DNA from: Petaurus breviceps papuanus
Taxonomy: Eukaryota; Chordata; Mammalia; Diprotodontia; Petauridae
DNA length: 64,000 bases
Reading direction: 5' to 3'
Assembly: GCA_028583685.1 (NCBI GenBank)
Contig: JAMXIF010000051.1
Location: forward strand, 43,404,898 to 43,468,897
Shown here: positions 21,701 through 32,215 of the stretch, in pieces
Numbering within the stretch: the stretch's first letter is position 1
How the letters are laid out: each line of letters starts with the position of its first letter
Notes under the pieces: model-generated
What the model was told of the DNA's origin: nothing
The model's database searches: none
The model's input: only the letters and a program-made list of their open reading frames with translations
Program-made: the position numbers and the translations under genes

Positions 21701-22288
21701 ATTTATTAGCTGTACAGTGTATACTTCAGAGAGGACAAAGATTATAGGCAAGGATAGACAAGGAGGAAGCAATCTTATCTCAAGGGATTTACATTTACTT
21801 TTTTTAACTCATCACAAACCAGTAGGTGAGAAGGTCCTGGTCTACTTACTGGACATTTTCCAGATTATTGAATATCTCATAAGTTTGGGGCTGTTGTGTG
21901 TGTTTATATTTAAGCAGGAATCTCCACATTTAATGCCCTAATCCTAATGGTCCCAGGCATCGGAGGCTAGGTACTATAAACTATTGGTGGGGGGAGTGCT
22001 AGAGACAGCTCTGAGAATTGGTTGCTCAGTTTTCAGTGTGAGTCTTGCCTCTCAGAAATCCATAACCATTATAAATTAGGGCCCAGCTTATTGTTTTCGT
22101 GGTTGTCTGGACTTAAGAAAGTGATGGAGAAAATGTAAATAAAAGTGGGTCGTGCATTTTTTTTCCTGGAGATTCGGTTGCTAAACAGTTGTCAGCACAT
22201 TGCTGCAAAGATCCTTCCTCTATTTGTATTCTTCAGGGGCCAAAGCTTTCACAGACCTAGATCCTGGTGAGGAAGAGACCTTCGAGAT
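21701..22288. other. Unassigned sequence
   Basis: Nothing recognised with confidence; 21,765-21,800 may be one more L2 scrap. Confidence 0.35.
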
Positions 22289-22289
22289 T

Positions 22290-22440
22290 AATTGCCTAAT
22301 CCAAGGCCCTCAGTCTACTGCCAGGGAAATTGTGCAAAGTGATCCAAGTAGGAAGGAACAAAACAGAAATTTGAGCCGAGGTCTTCTGTCTCCAAAGCCA
22401 GGGTTCTTTCCCTTGTACCAGAGGCAGAGCTGCTGGTATT
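22290..22440 (-). mobile_element. MIR SINE fragment
   Basis: Ends with 'gagccgaggtcttctgtctc' and 'caaagccagggttctttccc'. Confidence 0.6.
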
Positions 22441-22444
22441 AAAG

Positions 22445-23203
22445 TACGGTTTCCCTTATTTGTTTCTAGAGTGACAAGGGCAATACAACTTGGGTTTTAA
22501 TCATGAACTGAGCCAAGAGCGTGTTTTAGCTACAGTCCATAGCTCTGAATTCCAAATACGCCATGTTCTCCAACAAGGAAGAGTATTAAGATACCCCGTC
22601 CCTGAGTCCATTAGGCCTTGGCTCTATCATATTCCTTATGGGTCCTCCCCAGAACTTTTTCCCATAGATAGCAATCCTGCCGCAGTGAGGCAAAGCAAAG
22701 AATTCTCTGCAGCTTTTATCATATAAATAATTCAACATTAGAGTTCTGTAGGGTCCACAAGGAAGAAAAAAAGGAGCATGCATATGGTCAAAACAGACTT
22801 GCAAGCCTCTTATATTGGGAACATGCGTAAGTCCATCCAAACCAATTAGTAAAAGGTGCTGATTTCTAAATGATCATCCTGCCACTAATCACCATGACTT
22901 TAGGAACTCATAGAAGTGAAGAAGACCATTAATAGCACCGAGTGACCAAAAAGCTTCAACATCTGCTCCAAATAGCAGCAGCTAGAAGGCCAGAGTATGC
23001 CCATCTCAGTGTAACTGAAAGTCTAGTCCACATGGGGCCACAGGACTTTGATCTGCCTTCTTTTCATGGAAAAAAAGCAGCAATTTCTCCACTCAGTTAA
23101 ATCCAACAGGGATAAAGTCACCAAGGAAGACTGAGGGACAAACTACCCAGACAGTTTAGTTAGCAGAGAGGGCCTAGGGGAAAAAAAGGATAAGAAAATG
23201 TAT
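22445..23203. other. Unassigned, repeat-poor sequence
   Basis: Open frames on both strands at 22,490-22,840 have no recognisable domain. No relic seen. Confidence 0.4.
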
Positions 23204-23204
23204 C

Positions 23205-23395
23205 TCCTTTCTTTCTTTGTAGGAGTACAGAATATTGCATACACTGTCAGATTCAACTGATACACAAGTCAATTTTGCTGAATTGCCTATTTTTATATTT
23301 TTTGTTACGGGGAGGGGAGGGGAGATATATTTGATAATAAAGGTAATATAGAAACAAAAGCTGTCAATATAAATTAAATTTTAAAAAGATCAGAC
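23205..23395 (+). mobile_element. Marsupial L1 3' end
   Basis: 'cacaagtcaattttgctgaa', 'ttttgttacggggagggg', 'aaacaaaagctgtcaatata', then an A/T tail. Shares its last module with copies near 31,960 and 48,675. Confidence 0.6.
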
Positions 23396-23694
23396 TAGTA
23401 AGGAGAGTCTCACAATAACAAACGACTAACAAAAAGTCCTCCCAGAAGAAATTTGGGATAGAAGAACTTAGGAAGGAAGGAAAACCTGTAGAAACTATCC
23501 AAAGTCACAGGTAATACCAGCTATCTGAACAAAACAGAACCATATCTTTGCTTGAATCGCCAGTTGAAGGAGAGGCTCTTACTCAGTGACCCTAAATTTT
23601 GACCAGACATAAATTTCTTATTCAGAGTTTTTAATATATAATAATTCAAAAATACAATTGTTTCTTGTGCCCTTGAAAATATGGCATTAGCATT

Positions 23695-23825
23695 CATCAA
23701 GTCATTCAACAAGCATTTATTAAACTCCTTCTATGAGACAGACACTGTGCTGGGCTCAATAGCAAAAATTAAAACTGGACCTACCCTCACGGAGTTTACC
23801 TTCATCTGGGGGAAAACAACACACA
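23695..23825 (-). mobile_element. L2 LINE 3' end
   Basis: 'attcaacaagcatttattaa', 'gacactgtgctgggctcaat', 'ctaccctcacggagtttacc'; ends in a short (CA)n. Confidence 0.75.
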
Positions 23826-23834
23826 CACACACAC

Positions 23835-23945
23835 TTTGGGCTTACTCAAGATTACAAGATACTACATAATGGGGTTAGAATTTGAACTGAGAACCTCTGA
23901 CTCTAGAGTTAATGATCTTTCCACTATGACAAGCTACCTTCACAT
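23835..23945 (-). mobile_element. MIR-family SINE head fragment
   Basis: 'gaatttgaactgagaacctc' and 'tgatctttccactatgacaa'. Confidence 0.55.
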
Positions 23946-24083
23946 TCACCATACCAATGCAATTAGCACATGTTTTGTAACTGAGCCTCAGAGCTGTCTC
24001 AAGCTTAAGGGACATGCGCAGGGTTAAGGGCTAGATTTGAATGTGTGTGTATAATGCACATATGTATGTGGTGTGTATGATGT

Positions 24084-24320
24084 TGTTGTTCATCCCTTGT
24101 TTACATAGAGGACCAATAGCATCACAGGAGATGCTTTGACTTGGGGGTGAGTTGGATTTAAGTGAGGCAGGGCTGTGCAAAGCCGTCAATCTCACTGTCA
24201 TGTCCAGAACCGTCAAAGTCCAGTGGCAGGACAAAAGTCAGGATGATGGGTGATGGCCCAGGATGCCGTGGATGACCTTGGCATCTTCAATGCCTGACCA
24301 AGCTCAAAGCACTCCACAGT
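24084..24320 (+). mobile_element. Marsupial-specific interspersed repeat of a second SINE type
   Basis: 'gttgttgttcatcccttgtt', 'gaggaccaatagcatcacag', 'gagttggatttaagtgaggc', 'aatctcactgtcatgtccag', 'gtggatgaccttggcatctt'. I recall this order from marsupial genomes but cannot give the family name with certainty. Confidence 0.65.
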
Positions 24321-24424
24321 GACTTCTTCCGTCACCTTTATGGCCAGTAGAACAATTTACTCTCATCTGCCCATTCCACCTGGGTATTGCCCCATACATA
24401 TTCATTCACATTCACGTTGCTTCC

Positions 24425-24535
24425 TCCAATGAAATGTAAGTTCTTTAAGGACAGGAACTTGTTTTCAGTTTAGTTTTGGCACCCCTAGTGCTCAGTTTAG
24501 TCTGTGGAACATAGTAGGGTCTCAATAAATGCTCT
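24425..24535 (+). mobile_element. L2 LINE extreme 3' end
   Basis: 'aatgtaagttctttaaggac', 'aacatagtagggtctcaata'. Confidence 0.75.
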
Positions 24536-24713
24536 GGATAGAGGGAGAGAGGAAGAGACAGACAGAGGAGAGAAAGTGACAAAAAAAAGAGAGAAAAAAA
24601 GGAGACTGAGAGGNNNNNNNNNNNNNNNNNNNNNNNNNNNNNNNNNNNNNNNNNNNNNNNNNNNNNNNNNNNNNNNNNNNNNNNNNNNNNNNNNNNNNNN
24701 NNNNNNNNNNNNN

Positions 24714-24745
<32 letters not shown>
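24536..24745 (+). repeat. (AG)n polypurine tract containing an assembly gap
   Basis: Purine-rich sequence continues on both sides of exactly 100 N at 24,614-24,713. The true length is unknown. Confidence 0.95.
24614..24713. other. Assembly gap (100 N)
   Basis: A round 100-N block is the usual placeholder for a gap of unknown size. Open frames crossing it are artefacts. Confidence 0.99.
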
Positions 24746-24748
<3 letters not shown>

Positions 24749-24749
24749 G

Positions 24750-25912
24750 TTAACTCTGAAAAATTCATTCATAATGAACTTCAGTGAAGATGGGAGCTCA
24801 GTCTCTGTGGCCCTAAATTAGAGAGAAAGCCCTTATGGAGGACTATCATACCACCTCCTGTTCCTTAGGGCTTTTTGAGATTTATGTTTGAATTAAATTG
24901 AGCTCAAGTGAACCTCCTTCACATTTGGGGGCTTTCCCATAAATTAAACTCCATGAAATAATAGAGAACAAGCTAAAGTCACTAAAACTTAATCTTCATT
25001 GGGAAAATGAACTGATAGACAGTAGAGACTTAGCGGCCCTTAGCAGAGAGTTAGCTGCCCTCCGGCCCCACCTGTTTCCCGTCCACCCCATGTCAAAGGC
25101 AAGCTTGCCCTGGTCCCCTGGTCCCCAGAACGCTCTCTCCTGTAATCCCAGTTTAAGGGCCAGCTGCACTCCTGAGCCTGTTCCCCATGCCTGCAGGCTC
25201 AAGCACACTACTTGGCAGAAGCCAGAATCTATATGGGCTCATGAAGACTGTAAAACATTTGGTGCTGAATGGAAAAAGACGCCTGTGAGCACTGCCAGAC
25301 ATTTTCAGCTTTTTTGCACCTGGGCCAAATGTTTTTTGGATTTGGGGAGGAGGTGGGGGTGGGGATCAAGATTTCATGTAACATATGCCGTACAAATTGA
25401 AAACGTCTTCACTGACAGCCAGACATCGGTTTCCTCCCCTGTCACCTCTCTGCAGGCAAGGCCTCTACCCAAGGCTGGGTGTGAACATGTAAGGAGATTG
25501 AAAGGGGCAACCAGATAGAGGGATTCCTCGGGTCTGATCCAGAATGCCATCCGTGTGCATTCTTCAGGTCCTACGCTAATGCCTCGCCTTTTTCTTTTTA
25601 AAAATCCCAGTTCTGAACTCTCAGCTTAATCCACACTGCCCGCCCGCCACGGGTGCTAATTTGCCAATTATTTTGGGAAAATCAATTGCACGTGAAGACA
25701 GCTTATACCATGAAAAAAAAGTGTGTGGAAGAAAATATATGTTTCTTATAGGAAGACTCAAAATGTTTCCCGATCAAAGTCTGAAGGTGTCTAAACATAG
25801 ATGACATGGTAAAGATCATGGGAGAGACATTTGGAAATTACATGGGAGCCATGCTGGAGTTTCTGGAACAGAAATTAGTGCAGGACCAGTCCATCTTGGA
25901 CCATAGTCATCC
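24750..25912. other. Repeat-poor block, locally GC-richer
   Basis: 25,030-25,480 is richer in G and C than its surroundings and holds a 142-codon open frame without recognisable domains. At 25,655-25,700 a block with GCCAATTATTTTGGG and a CACGTG E-box resembles conserved noncoding DNA. Confidence 0.4.
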
Positions 25913-25914
25913 AG

Positions 25915-26080
25915 TGTCCAGGGACTCAAGAACTTTGGACCTCAATTTCTTCATGTATAGAATGAAGGATTAGAATTATCTAGCAGTCAACTTCTCATTT
26001 CCTACAGGGGAATCTTTGAAAAAGCCATTTTCCATCACTGGGACTCAGTTTCCTAAACTATAAGATGCCAGGGTTAGATT
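25915..26080 (+). mobile_element. Two MIR3-like fragments
   Basis: 'ggacctcaatttcttcatgt' with 'gaaggattagaattatctag', then 'gggactcagtttcctaaact' with 'gccagggttagattag'. Confidence 0.55.
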
Positions 26081-26086
26081 AGTTAG

Positions 26087-26282
26087 AGAGACACAGAAAG
26101 AGAGAGACAGAGACAAGAGAGAGACAGAGAGAGAGACAGAGACAAAGAGACAGAGAGGGGAGGAGAGGGAAACAGAAAGAAATAGAAAGAGACGGAGAGG
26201 CATATAAATAAATGGAAACAGAGAGAGGAATAGAGACAGAGAGAGATATAAAGAGGGAGAAAGAGAGACACACATAGAGAGA
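26087..26282 (+). repeat. GA/GACA polypurine microsatellite
   Basis: Roughly 195 bp, interrupted by short TATAAAT units near 26,202. Produces the Ser/Leu-rich frames on the opposite strand. Confidence 0.9.
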
Positions 26283-26509
26283 AACAACTAATGAATACAG
26301 GTGGCCAAGAAAAGGAATGGAATGACTTGAATGCAGTGGACCCCAGGTTACTTGAAATATGCCAAAAAAAAAAGGTGGCTGGCCCCATGTCTAGGATGTT
26401 TGAAAAGAGACTCCTATATTGGGTAAAAAGATTAGAATAAAAAAAACCACTGAAGTAATTGTTCATGCTAAGCACCTGGATCCTGTTAAACCACCAATTC
26501 TCTCGATCA

Positions 26510-26750
26510 TCGTAGCCCACATTTATGTAGCACTTTAATGTTTACAGACTATTTTAAAATACATTATCTCACCTGATCCTCACAACTACTCTGGGGTAGG
26601 TGCTGTAATTCTCCCCATTTTACAGATGAGGAAACTGAGGCTTCAAGAGGCTACATGACTTGGCCAGCATCACATAGGCAGCAAAGTTCCTGAGGCGACA
26701 TTCAAGTCCAGGTTTTTACAATTCCAAGTCTATTGCATCAGGCTGCCTCG
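26510..26750 (-). mobile_element. MIR/THER1 SINE, nearly full length
   Basis: 'acatttatgtagcactttaa', 'tctcacctgatcctcacaac', 'ccattttacagatgaggaaa', 'ctattgcatcaggctgcctc'. Confidence 0.82.
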
Positions 26751-27782
26751 TCCCTGCTCTAGCTCAACAAACAGCTGCTATTTTCAGTATTGGGCGCTCA
26801 GCACAGAAAGATGAACTCTTAGCCTCGGGTTATAGCCACTGAGCATCATTCCCTTAATAATTTAACTGATTTTCCTCCACTGCTCTGACTCTTCCTCTAA
26901 CAGCCAAGGGTGCATTAGTGGGAGATTTATGCTAATATCTCAACAGAGGAAAACATGAGGATCTCTATATTCTCATTCAGTCTGAGACAGGCAGCCGGGA
27001 TATGTCCTTTAACAGTATTTCCAGGAATCACACTGCAACTTGAGAAAGGCTGATTTGCTGGTGTGCATGTGTGTCTAGAAATACATGAATATAGAGATAG
27101 ATATTTTTATATAGATAGATATATAGATATATCCCCCCCCCCACTCCATGGGGAAGAAGGCAGATCATAAGTGTCTCAGAGTCTTAAGCAAAAAATTCCT
27201 GTTGACAGCCCCTCCCTCCTCCATCCATCCCAGGTACAGTAAAAGAGAAAACACACTCACCAGACAACATGCTAGGTAGAGATTCTGCTACAGCAAGGTC
27301 AGAACCTGGCAGAGAGCCTAGAAGAGCCTGTACCAGACATTCATACAGCCCCCTCCGAGGGGCCATCTATCATCTGTGGCATCTCTAAGGATGGTCCTGC
27401 CAGGAGACGCAACACAGAGCCAGTTCAACTTGCTAACAACGATAATGTATGATGCCCAGGGAGTGTGTGCTTGGAGATACATAGCTAGGTGCAGAGCATG
27501 GGTTATTTTCAGCAAGTATACATAGAGGTCATCCAAATGTATACTCTCTAGGTACATAAAAGTGTTGTTTTGTAAATTCCTTTTTTAATTATACTTTAAA
27601 ATTTGTATTTGATTTTACATATGTGTGTGTATATATATATGTATATATACACTACTTCTTAAAATTATGTTTTGACTGAACCTGTGATTGCTGCAAGTGT
27701 AGAAAGTTCCCAGTGAGGAATTTCTTCTACTGACAGAGTCATCACCTTCTTTGCAATGAATAGTCTCAGAGAAATGTCTTGA
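26751..27782. other. Repeat-poor block with short simple repeats
   Basis: Contains a GATA/TA simple repeat ending in a ten-C run at ~27,090-27,142 and a TA/TG tract at 27,616-27,652. No exon recognised. Confidence 0.45.
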
Positions 27783-27784
27783 AA

Positions 27785-27925
27785 ATTGAGCAGTAGGTGA
27801 CTTGGAGAACTGAGATCTACACTTACATATTTATTCAGGGTTACAAAACAATCGTGCCAAAAATAGGTTTAGAACTCAGGCCTTCCTGACTCAGAAACAA
27901 ACACTCTCTTTACCTCACCAGGCTT
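27785..27925 (-). mobile_element. MIR-family SINE head
   Basis: 'ttagaactcaggccttcctg' and 'ctttacctcaccaggcttcc'. Confidence 0.6.
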
Positions 27926-28255
27926 CCTCTCATCGCACAAAAAGTGGAATGGGATCAAAGTATAAAGAAATGAGTCCATTAATGATAAAAAAAAATCAAA
28001 TATTACTAACAGAAAGGATCATTCTATGAAGAACAGGAAGAACTCAGAGAAATATGGGAAAGGTTGTGTGAGCAATGGTGCCAAATGAAGCCAGCAGATC
28101 TAAGAGAGCAATGTCCACAATGATTCTGACAACATCAACAGAAAGACCAGATAATCTAAGCCTAACAGGATTATATTTGTAATGACAAGTCTCAGACTCC
28201 AAGGCAATATGAAAAATGTGCCCTCCTCCCTTCCAAGGAGATATGGAGACCTACC
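27926..28255. other. Unassigned sequence
   Basis: A-rich; 28,060-28,150 ('ggtgccaaatgaagccagca') may be a further L2 scrap, not secure. Confidence 0.35.
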
Positions 28256-28440
28256 TTAGTGCCTTTTCTCTATTGATTATCTTCTGTTTCCCTTGGGAAT
28301 CTCCTGTTTGTAAATAGTTGCTTGGCTTCCTTATTAGAATGTGAGCTCCTCAAAGGCAAGGACTAGCTTTCGCTAATCCCCAGGGCTCAGTACAGTGCCT
28401 GGCACACAGTAGGGACTTAAAAAATGCTTGTTGACTCACT
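28256..28440 (+). mobile_element. L2 LINE 3' end
   Basis: 'agaatgtgagctcctcaaag', 'gtacagtgcctggcacacag', 'atgcttgttgactcactg'. Confidence 0.85.
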
Positions 28441-29246
28441 GATACTGTGTGTACTACCAGACTTGTCTGATCTCTGCTTTGCTATTTTCTTTTGTTTCAA
28501 GGGAACGCTCACTGGGGGCATGAGCGTGGGGAGTGGAACAGATTCAGAAATGATTGTGATGTAAAAATTATCGGCAATACCAAAATATGCTTTTTGAATC
28601 AAAGAGGGAAATTTTAAATGTGTTTTTAAATGGTCACTATACATTCTGAGATCTGGATTAATATGTGAGATTATGGAACCCTCTCTCTTCCCTAGGTGTT
28701 TAACAGTTTGAGATGCTTTGGATCAAGTCTTGGACAGTTTCTGCAATGAGAGTTTGAGATTATGAGTAGATTAGGGGTAGCCTAATTAATTTAAGCCAAA
28801 GGAAAGTATAAGAGATGCTATAGAACCTGGAAGTAACAATATCATTGCCCATGCTTCCAATCAGGCATATACATATTCCTCATGCCTGGAGTATCCACTC
28901 TGCCCACTACTCTATGCCCATATCCTTTATAAAGGTGGACCCATGCCCAGCCCTAATTAACCACAGAAGGTCCAGTCATCCCAACTAAATCAATGAACCA
29001 ATCAAAAGTAAATTAGATTTGAATAAGTCTTTAATCAACTTGAAAGGATCAGAAGGACTTTGGATGAAAGCAGATGATGTCACACAGAAAATACCTTCCA
29101 TTGGTTGTAGACAATGAGCGATTTCCTGGGGGCCTCCATATAAAAAGAACAAACTAGTTTGAAATCAGTCAGTTGAGAGGTAGTTGAATCTAATGTCAAA
29201 GGACTCCTGAGAAGGAATTACACTTCAGAAGGAGAAGCGTTCCTCT
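28441..29246. other. Unassigned sequence
   Basis: No exon or clear transposon. A TATAAAAA at ~29,141 sits in otherwise unremarkable sequence. Confidence 0.35.
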
Positions 29247-29247
29247 T

Positions 29248-29270
29248 ACGCGCGCGCGCGTGCACGCGCG

Positions 29271-29305
<35 letters not shown>
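29248..29305 (+). repeat. (CG)n-(CA)n alternating purine-pyrimidine tract
   Basis: 58 bp that begins with consecutive CG dinucleotides, passes through GTGCACGCGCG and ends in (CA)n. This is the classic Z-DNA-forming pattern and a notable CpG cluster in a CpG-poor region. Confidence 0.92.
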
Positions 29306-29307
<2 letters not shown>

Positions 29308-29544
29308 AACAAGTGACAATATTGGAAATTTTAGAGCAGCAGAACCTAGTGTTTGCCACACTAAGAGGCAGTGTTTGCCACAGGAGCTGAGAGATGTCCT
29401 GAAGACCAAATACACAGAGGAGAGGTGATTTCTTGGGGCAGAGCGAAGTGTCACCTATGAGTTCTACAAAGGCACTGAATCCCCAGTCAACTCAAGAGTT
29501 ACTCCTAAGGGGAACATCTGGAAGCTATAGAGATATTAAAGGGT
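29306..29544. other. Unassigned sequence with a short direct repeat
   Basis: AGTGTTTGCCACA occurs twice, at 29,349-29,361 and 29,371-29,383, about 22 bp apart. Confidence 0.5.
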
Positions 29545-29850
29545 TTTGGAGGTCAACAAGGCCAACGCACTCATTGTGCAGATGGAGAAACAAAGACACA
29601 GAGAGGTTGTGACTTTCCCAGGGTCACGCAACTAGCAAGTGGTTGAGACAGAATTTGAAGTCAGGGGGTGGCTAGGTGGTGCAGTGAATATAGCACCGGC
29701 CCGGAGTCAGGAGGACCTGAGTTCAAGTCCGGCCTCAGACACTTAACACAAAAACTAGCTGTGTGACCTTGGGCAAGTCCCTTGAAGTCAGGTGTTCCTG
29801 TCTCCAAGCCCAGCAATCCAACCACTACACCACCTATTTGCCTCATCACA
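29545..29850 (-). mobile_element. MIR3 SINE split by a younger SINE
   Basis: 'ggttgtgactttcccagggt' and 'gacagaatttgaagtcagg' to the left; 'tgttcctgtctccaagccca' and 'ccaaccactacaccacctat' to the right. Confidence 0.72.
29666..29781 (+). mobile_element. Tailless marsupial SINE with perfect target-site duplication
   Basis: 116-bp copy from 'gggtggctaggtggtgcag' to 'gaccttgggcaagtccc'. It stops before the usual 'ttaaccccaattgcc' end and has no A tail. TTGAAGTCAGG flanks it at 29,655-29,665 and 29,782-29,792; removing the insert restores a continuous MIR3 target. Confidence 0.88.
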
Positions 29851-29874
29851 TCAGTAACAAAAGGGCCATAGATT

Positions 29875-30055
29875 AAGAACTGGAAGCAACTTGAGAGGGT
29901 ATCTAGTCCAGTATCATAGTTTTATGGATGAAGAAGCAAGGGCCAAAAAAGGCAACTTGCCTAAAGTGACACAGATGGTAAAGTCAGAACTTGAACCTGC
30001 CTTCTGAGTCTCAAAATTCAGCACACTTTCCACTGTCCTGCTTCTTTTCTTGGAC
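29875..30055 (-). mobile_element. MIR3 SINE, nearly full length
   Basis: 'agagggtatctagtccagta', 'ggcaacttgcctaaagtgac', 'gaacttgaacctgccttctg'. Confidence 0.7.
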
Positions 30056-30189
30056 CATCTTTCTTCCTTTAAACTTACCACATAGATTTTGCTCCTTCTC
30101 TAATGAACATGTCATGCGTCTTTGTTCCTATTACAGTTAGCTGGATAGGCTCATTCCAGACTTTTGTAGTTCCCCCAGAACCAAGGGCA

Positions 30190-30290
30190 TCATCATTTTT
30201 CTGTGCCTCAGTTTCCCCATCTCTAAAATGCAGAGAATGGACTAGATGACCTCTGAGGTTCTCTAGCTCCAAACAATTCTAAAATTTCAT
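30190..30290 (+). mobile_element. MIR3 SINE 3' half
   Basis: 'gcctcagtttccccatctct' followed by the L3-type tail 'ggactagatgacctctgagg'. Confidence 0.78.
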
Positions 30291-30414
30291 GAAAGAGAAA
30301 ACCAAAGTAAAAGTAAACATTACTAATCCTTCCTCTAGAGGTGGGGTCATGATTATTCATCGTCTTGAGAAAAAAAGTGGCCATCCATCTCAAAGTTGGG
30401 ATCAAGTCAGTTCC

Positions 30415-30560
30415 CCTGAGAGTCAAATCGGTAAGCATTTATTAAGCACCTATTATGTACCAGACACTGTACTAAACACTGGACAGAAAGGCTTTTCAGA
30501 GAGAAAGAAAATTACAGGGAGCAATTTGAGCCAAGCTGGTGTAATGAACTTTTTACCCTC
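30415..30560 (-). mobile_element. L2 LINE terminal fragment
   Basis: 'ggtaagcatttattaagcac', 'ctattatgtaccagacactg'; 30,490-30,560 is weakly L2-like. Confidence 0.72.
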
Positions 30561-31338
30561 TCACTCAGTCCAACAAGAACTGGCAGTAGCACTGACTTGA
30601 TGCCTTGGAATGCTCACAGAGTTAAAAAATAAAATTTTGTTGTGTTTTTTTTTTCTCCCTCTCCCTTGCAGGTGGGACCATAAACTCTTTGCAGCATGAC
30701 GCAGAGAATTAACCACGGCCAAATAGAGGTTGTCACTTAAAAAAAAAAAAAAGCAGTAATGAAATCAAATAACAACCGAAAGAGGTAGGGGAAATATGTT
30801 TGGGTTCCAGTAACACATTAGTCTATAAGGAATTTGAAAAGATTTTGCCTGAAGTTTCATATTGAATAAAGGCAAAAAGACGAGGGGAGAAAAAGTCTAA
30901 CAGAAACTTCTCAGTATAAAAGAAAAAAAAATCTCATTTCTAATGGCAAGGATGGGCTGTCTGGCTGACATCATTATCACTTAACAGATTTTTCCAGAGA
31001 TGTTATCTGATTGTCAAGTTGGTACCTGAATAGAAAATGACTGAGTCAGTGCCTACCTTGGAAGACACTTATCAGTCGAAGGTACCCTGAGAAAATGAAA
31101 ATCAGTGGGTTGATGGTTCTCCACCTTCACGCTATCTATCTCTATTCCTATCCTACCAGGTGACTTGCTAAAATCCCAAAATGCCCAGTGAAGGTTCCTG
31201 CCCGACAGCGACAGCACATAGCATGCCAAATCTGAGATTAAAGAAATTCAGTGCAAGTCATTCCTCAGGGAGTCACCTCTGTATTTCCTTTGTGTCTAAA
31301 GCAGATGATAACTTTTGAAAACTGTCCTCAGAATGTAA
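30561..31338. other. Repeat-free block, candidate conserved noncoding DNA
   Basis: No relic. Around 30,965-31,075 it carries TGACATCATTATCACTTAAC and an AP-1-type TGAGTCA (in ATGACTGAGTCAG). Confidence 0.4.
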
Positions 31339-31339
31339 G

Positions 31340-31615
31340 GGAATGGACAATAATAATAAAAAGAATAAATAGCATAGTACTTCAAGTTTGCAGGGGGCCT
31401 TTCTTAAAAAAAAATTAATGGACCTGAAATCTCAAATGTATAGGATGCTTTGGATAAGGAAGCAAAAGCACTTTCTCTACCTTGCAAAGCATCGTTTTCT
31501 AAGGATGCCTGGGGCACTGAGGGTCAGCCAGCCAGAGTCTGATGGGGTACACAAACCCAGACCTTCCTAGCTCCCAGGCCAGCTCTCTATCCTCAATGCC
31601 ACACTGCCCCCTTAC
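31340..31615 (-). mobile_element. Degraded MIR SINE
   Basis: 'gcatagtacttcaagtttgc' at one end and 'cccagaccttcctagctccc', 'atcctcaatgccacactgcc' at the other; the centre is worn. Confidence 0.55.
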
Positions 31616-31699
31616 ATTCATGTGCAGAGAAGACAGTGCAACATCACAAATGCTCACTTCTCTACTGCTCTTTTAAAACCTGAAAATTAGCATGCTTGT

Positions 31700-31835
31700 G
31701 ATTCTCAGGAACCTTATGATGTCACTCCTACAAATATTATCTCCATACTTGACAGATGAGAAAACTGAGGCACACAAGGTTTATATGACTTGTCCAATAT
31801 AAAATACCCAATAAGAGCTAATGGATGCAGAGAAT
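31700..31835 (-). mobile_element. MIR SINE fragment
   Basis: 'acaaatattatctccatact' and 'acagatgagaaaactgaggc'. Confidence 0.68.
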
Positions 31836-31839
31836 GTTT

Positions 31840-32002
31840 GAATTGTTCAAGGTATTGTTCAGTTTTTCTCTCTTTTCCTCTTTTTCTTTATTTAAAAAAA
31901 TCATTGTTACAAAGAATGGCTCTCTGAGAGGGGGAGAAGGATACAGTGGGAAGTTTAGGTGCTATAAAAATAAAAGATACCAAAAAAATTTATTTTTAAT
32001 AA
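31840..32002 (+). mobile_element. Marsupial L1 3' end
   Basis: 'gttacaaagaatggctctct', a GGGGGAGAAGG tract, 'gggaagtttaggtgctataa', 'ataccaaaaaaatttatttt'. Best-preserved sense copy of this retroelement end in the window. Confidence 0.65.
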
Positions 32003-32029
32003 GATAAGTCAATGGAAGGACACAAATCT

Positions 32030-32215
32030 AAGACATAGAGTTGTACATTTAGAAAGGGGATGTAGAGGTCACCTAGTCTAGCCCTCTCTCTTTAGACATG
32101 AGGAAACTGAGACCCAAAGAGTTTAGGTGCCTTACCCAAAGTCTCACATGTAACAGAAGTAACATTCAACACAGGTCCTTGAATTTCAAATCTAACATTC
32201 TTTCCATTATGCTCC
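32030..32215 (-). mobile_element. MIR3 SINE, nearly full length
   Basis: 'gtagaggtcacctagtctag', 'gacatgaggaaactgagacc', 'tcaacacaggtccttgaatt'. Confidence 0.75.

Noticed and set aside
25090-25518. 142-codon + strand open frame as a gene
   Set aside because: No recognisable domain or splice context; kept only as a low-interest composition observation.
28830-29220. Possible solo LTR fossil, suggested by a TATAAAAA and unassigned flanks
   Set aside because: No terminal dinucleotides, polyadenylation signal or flanking duplication could be recognised, so no LTR element is claimed.
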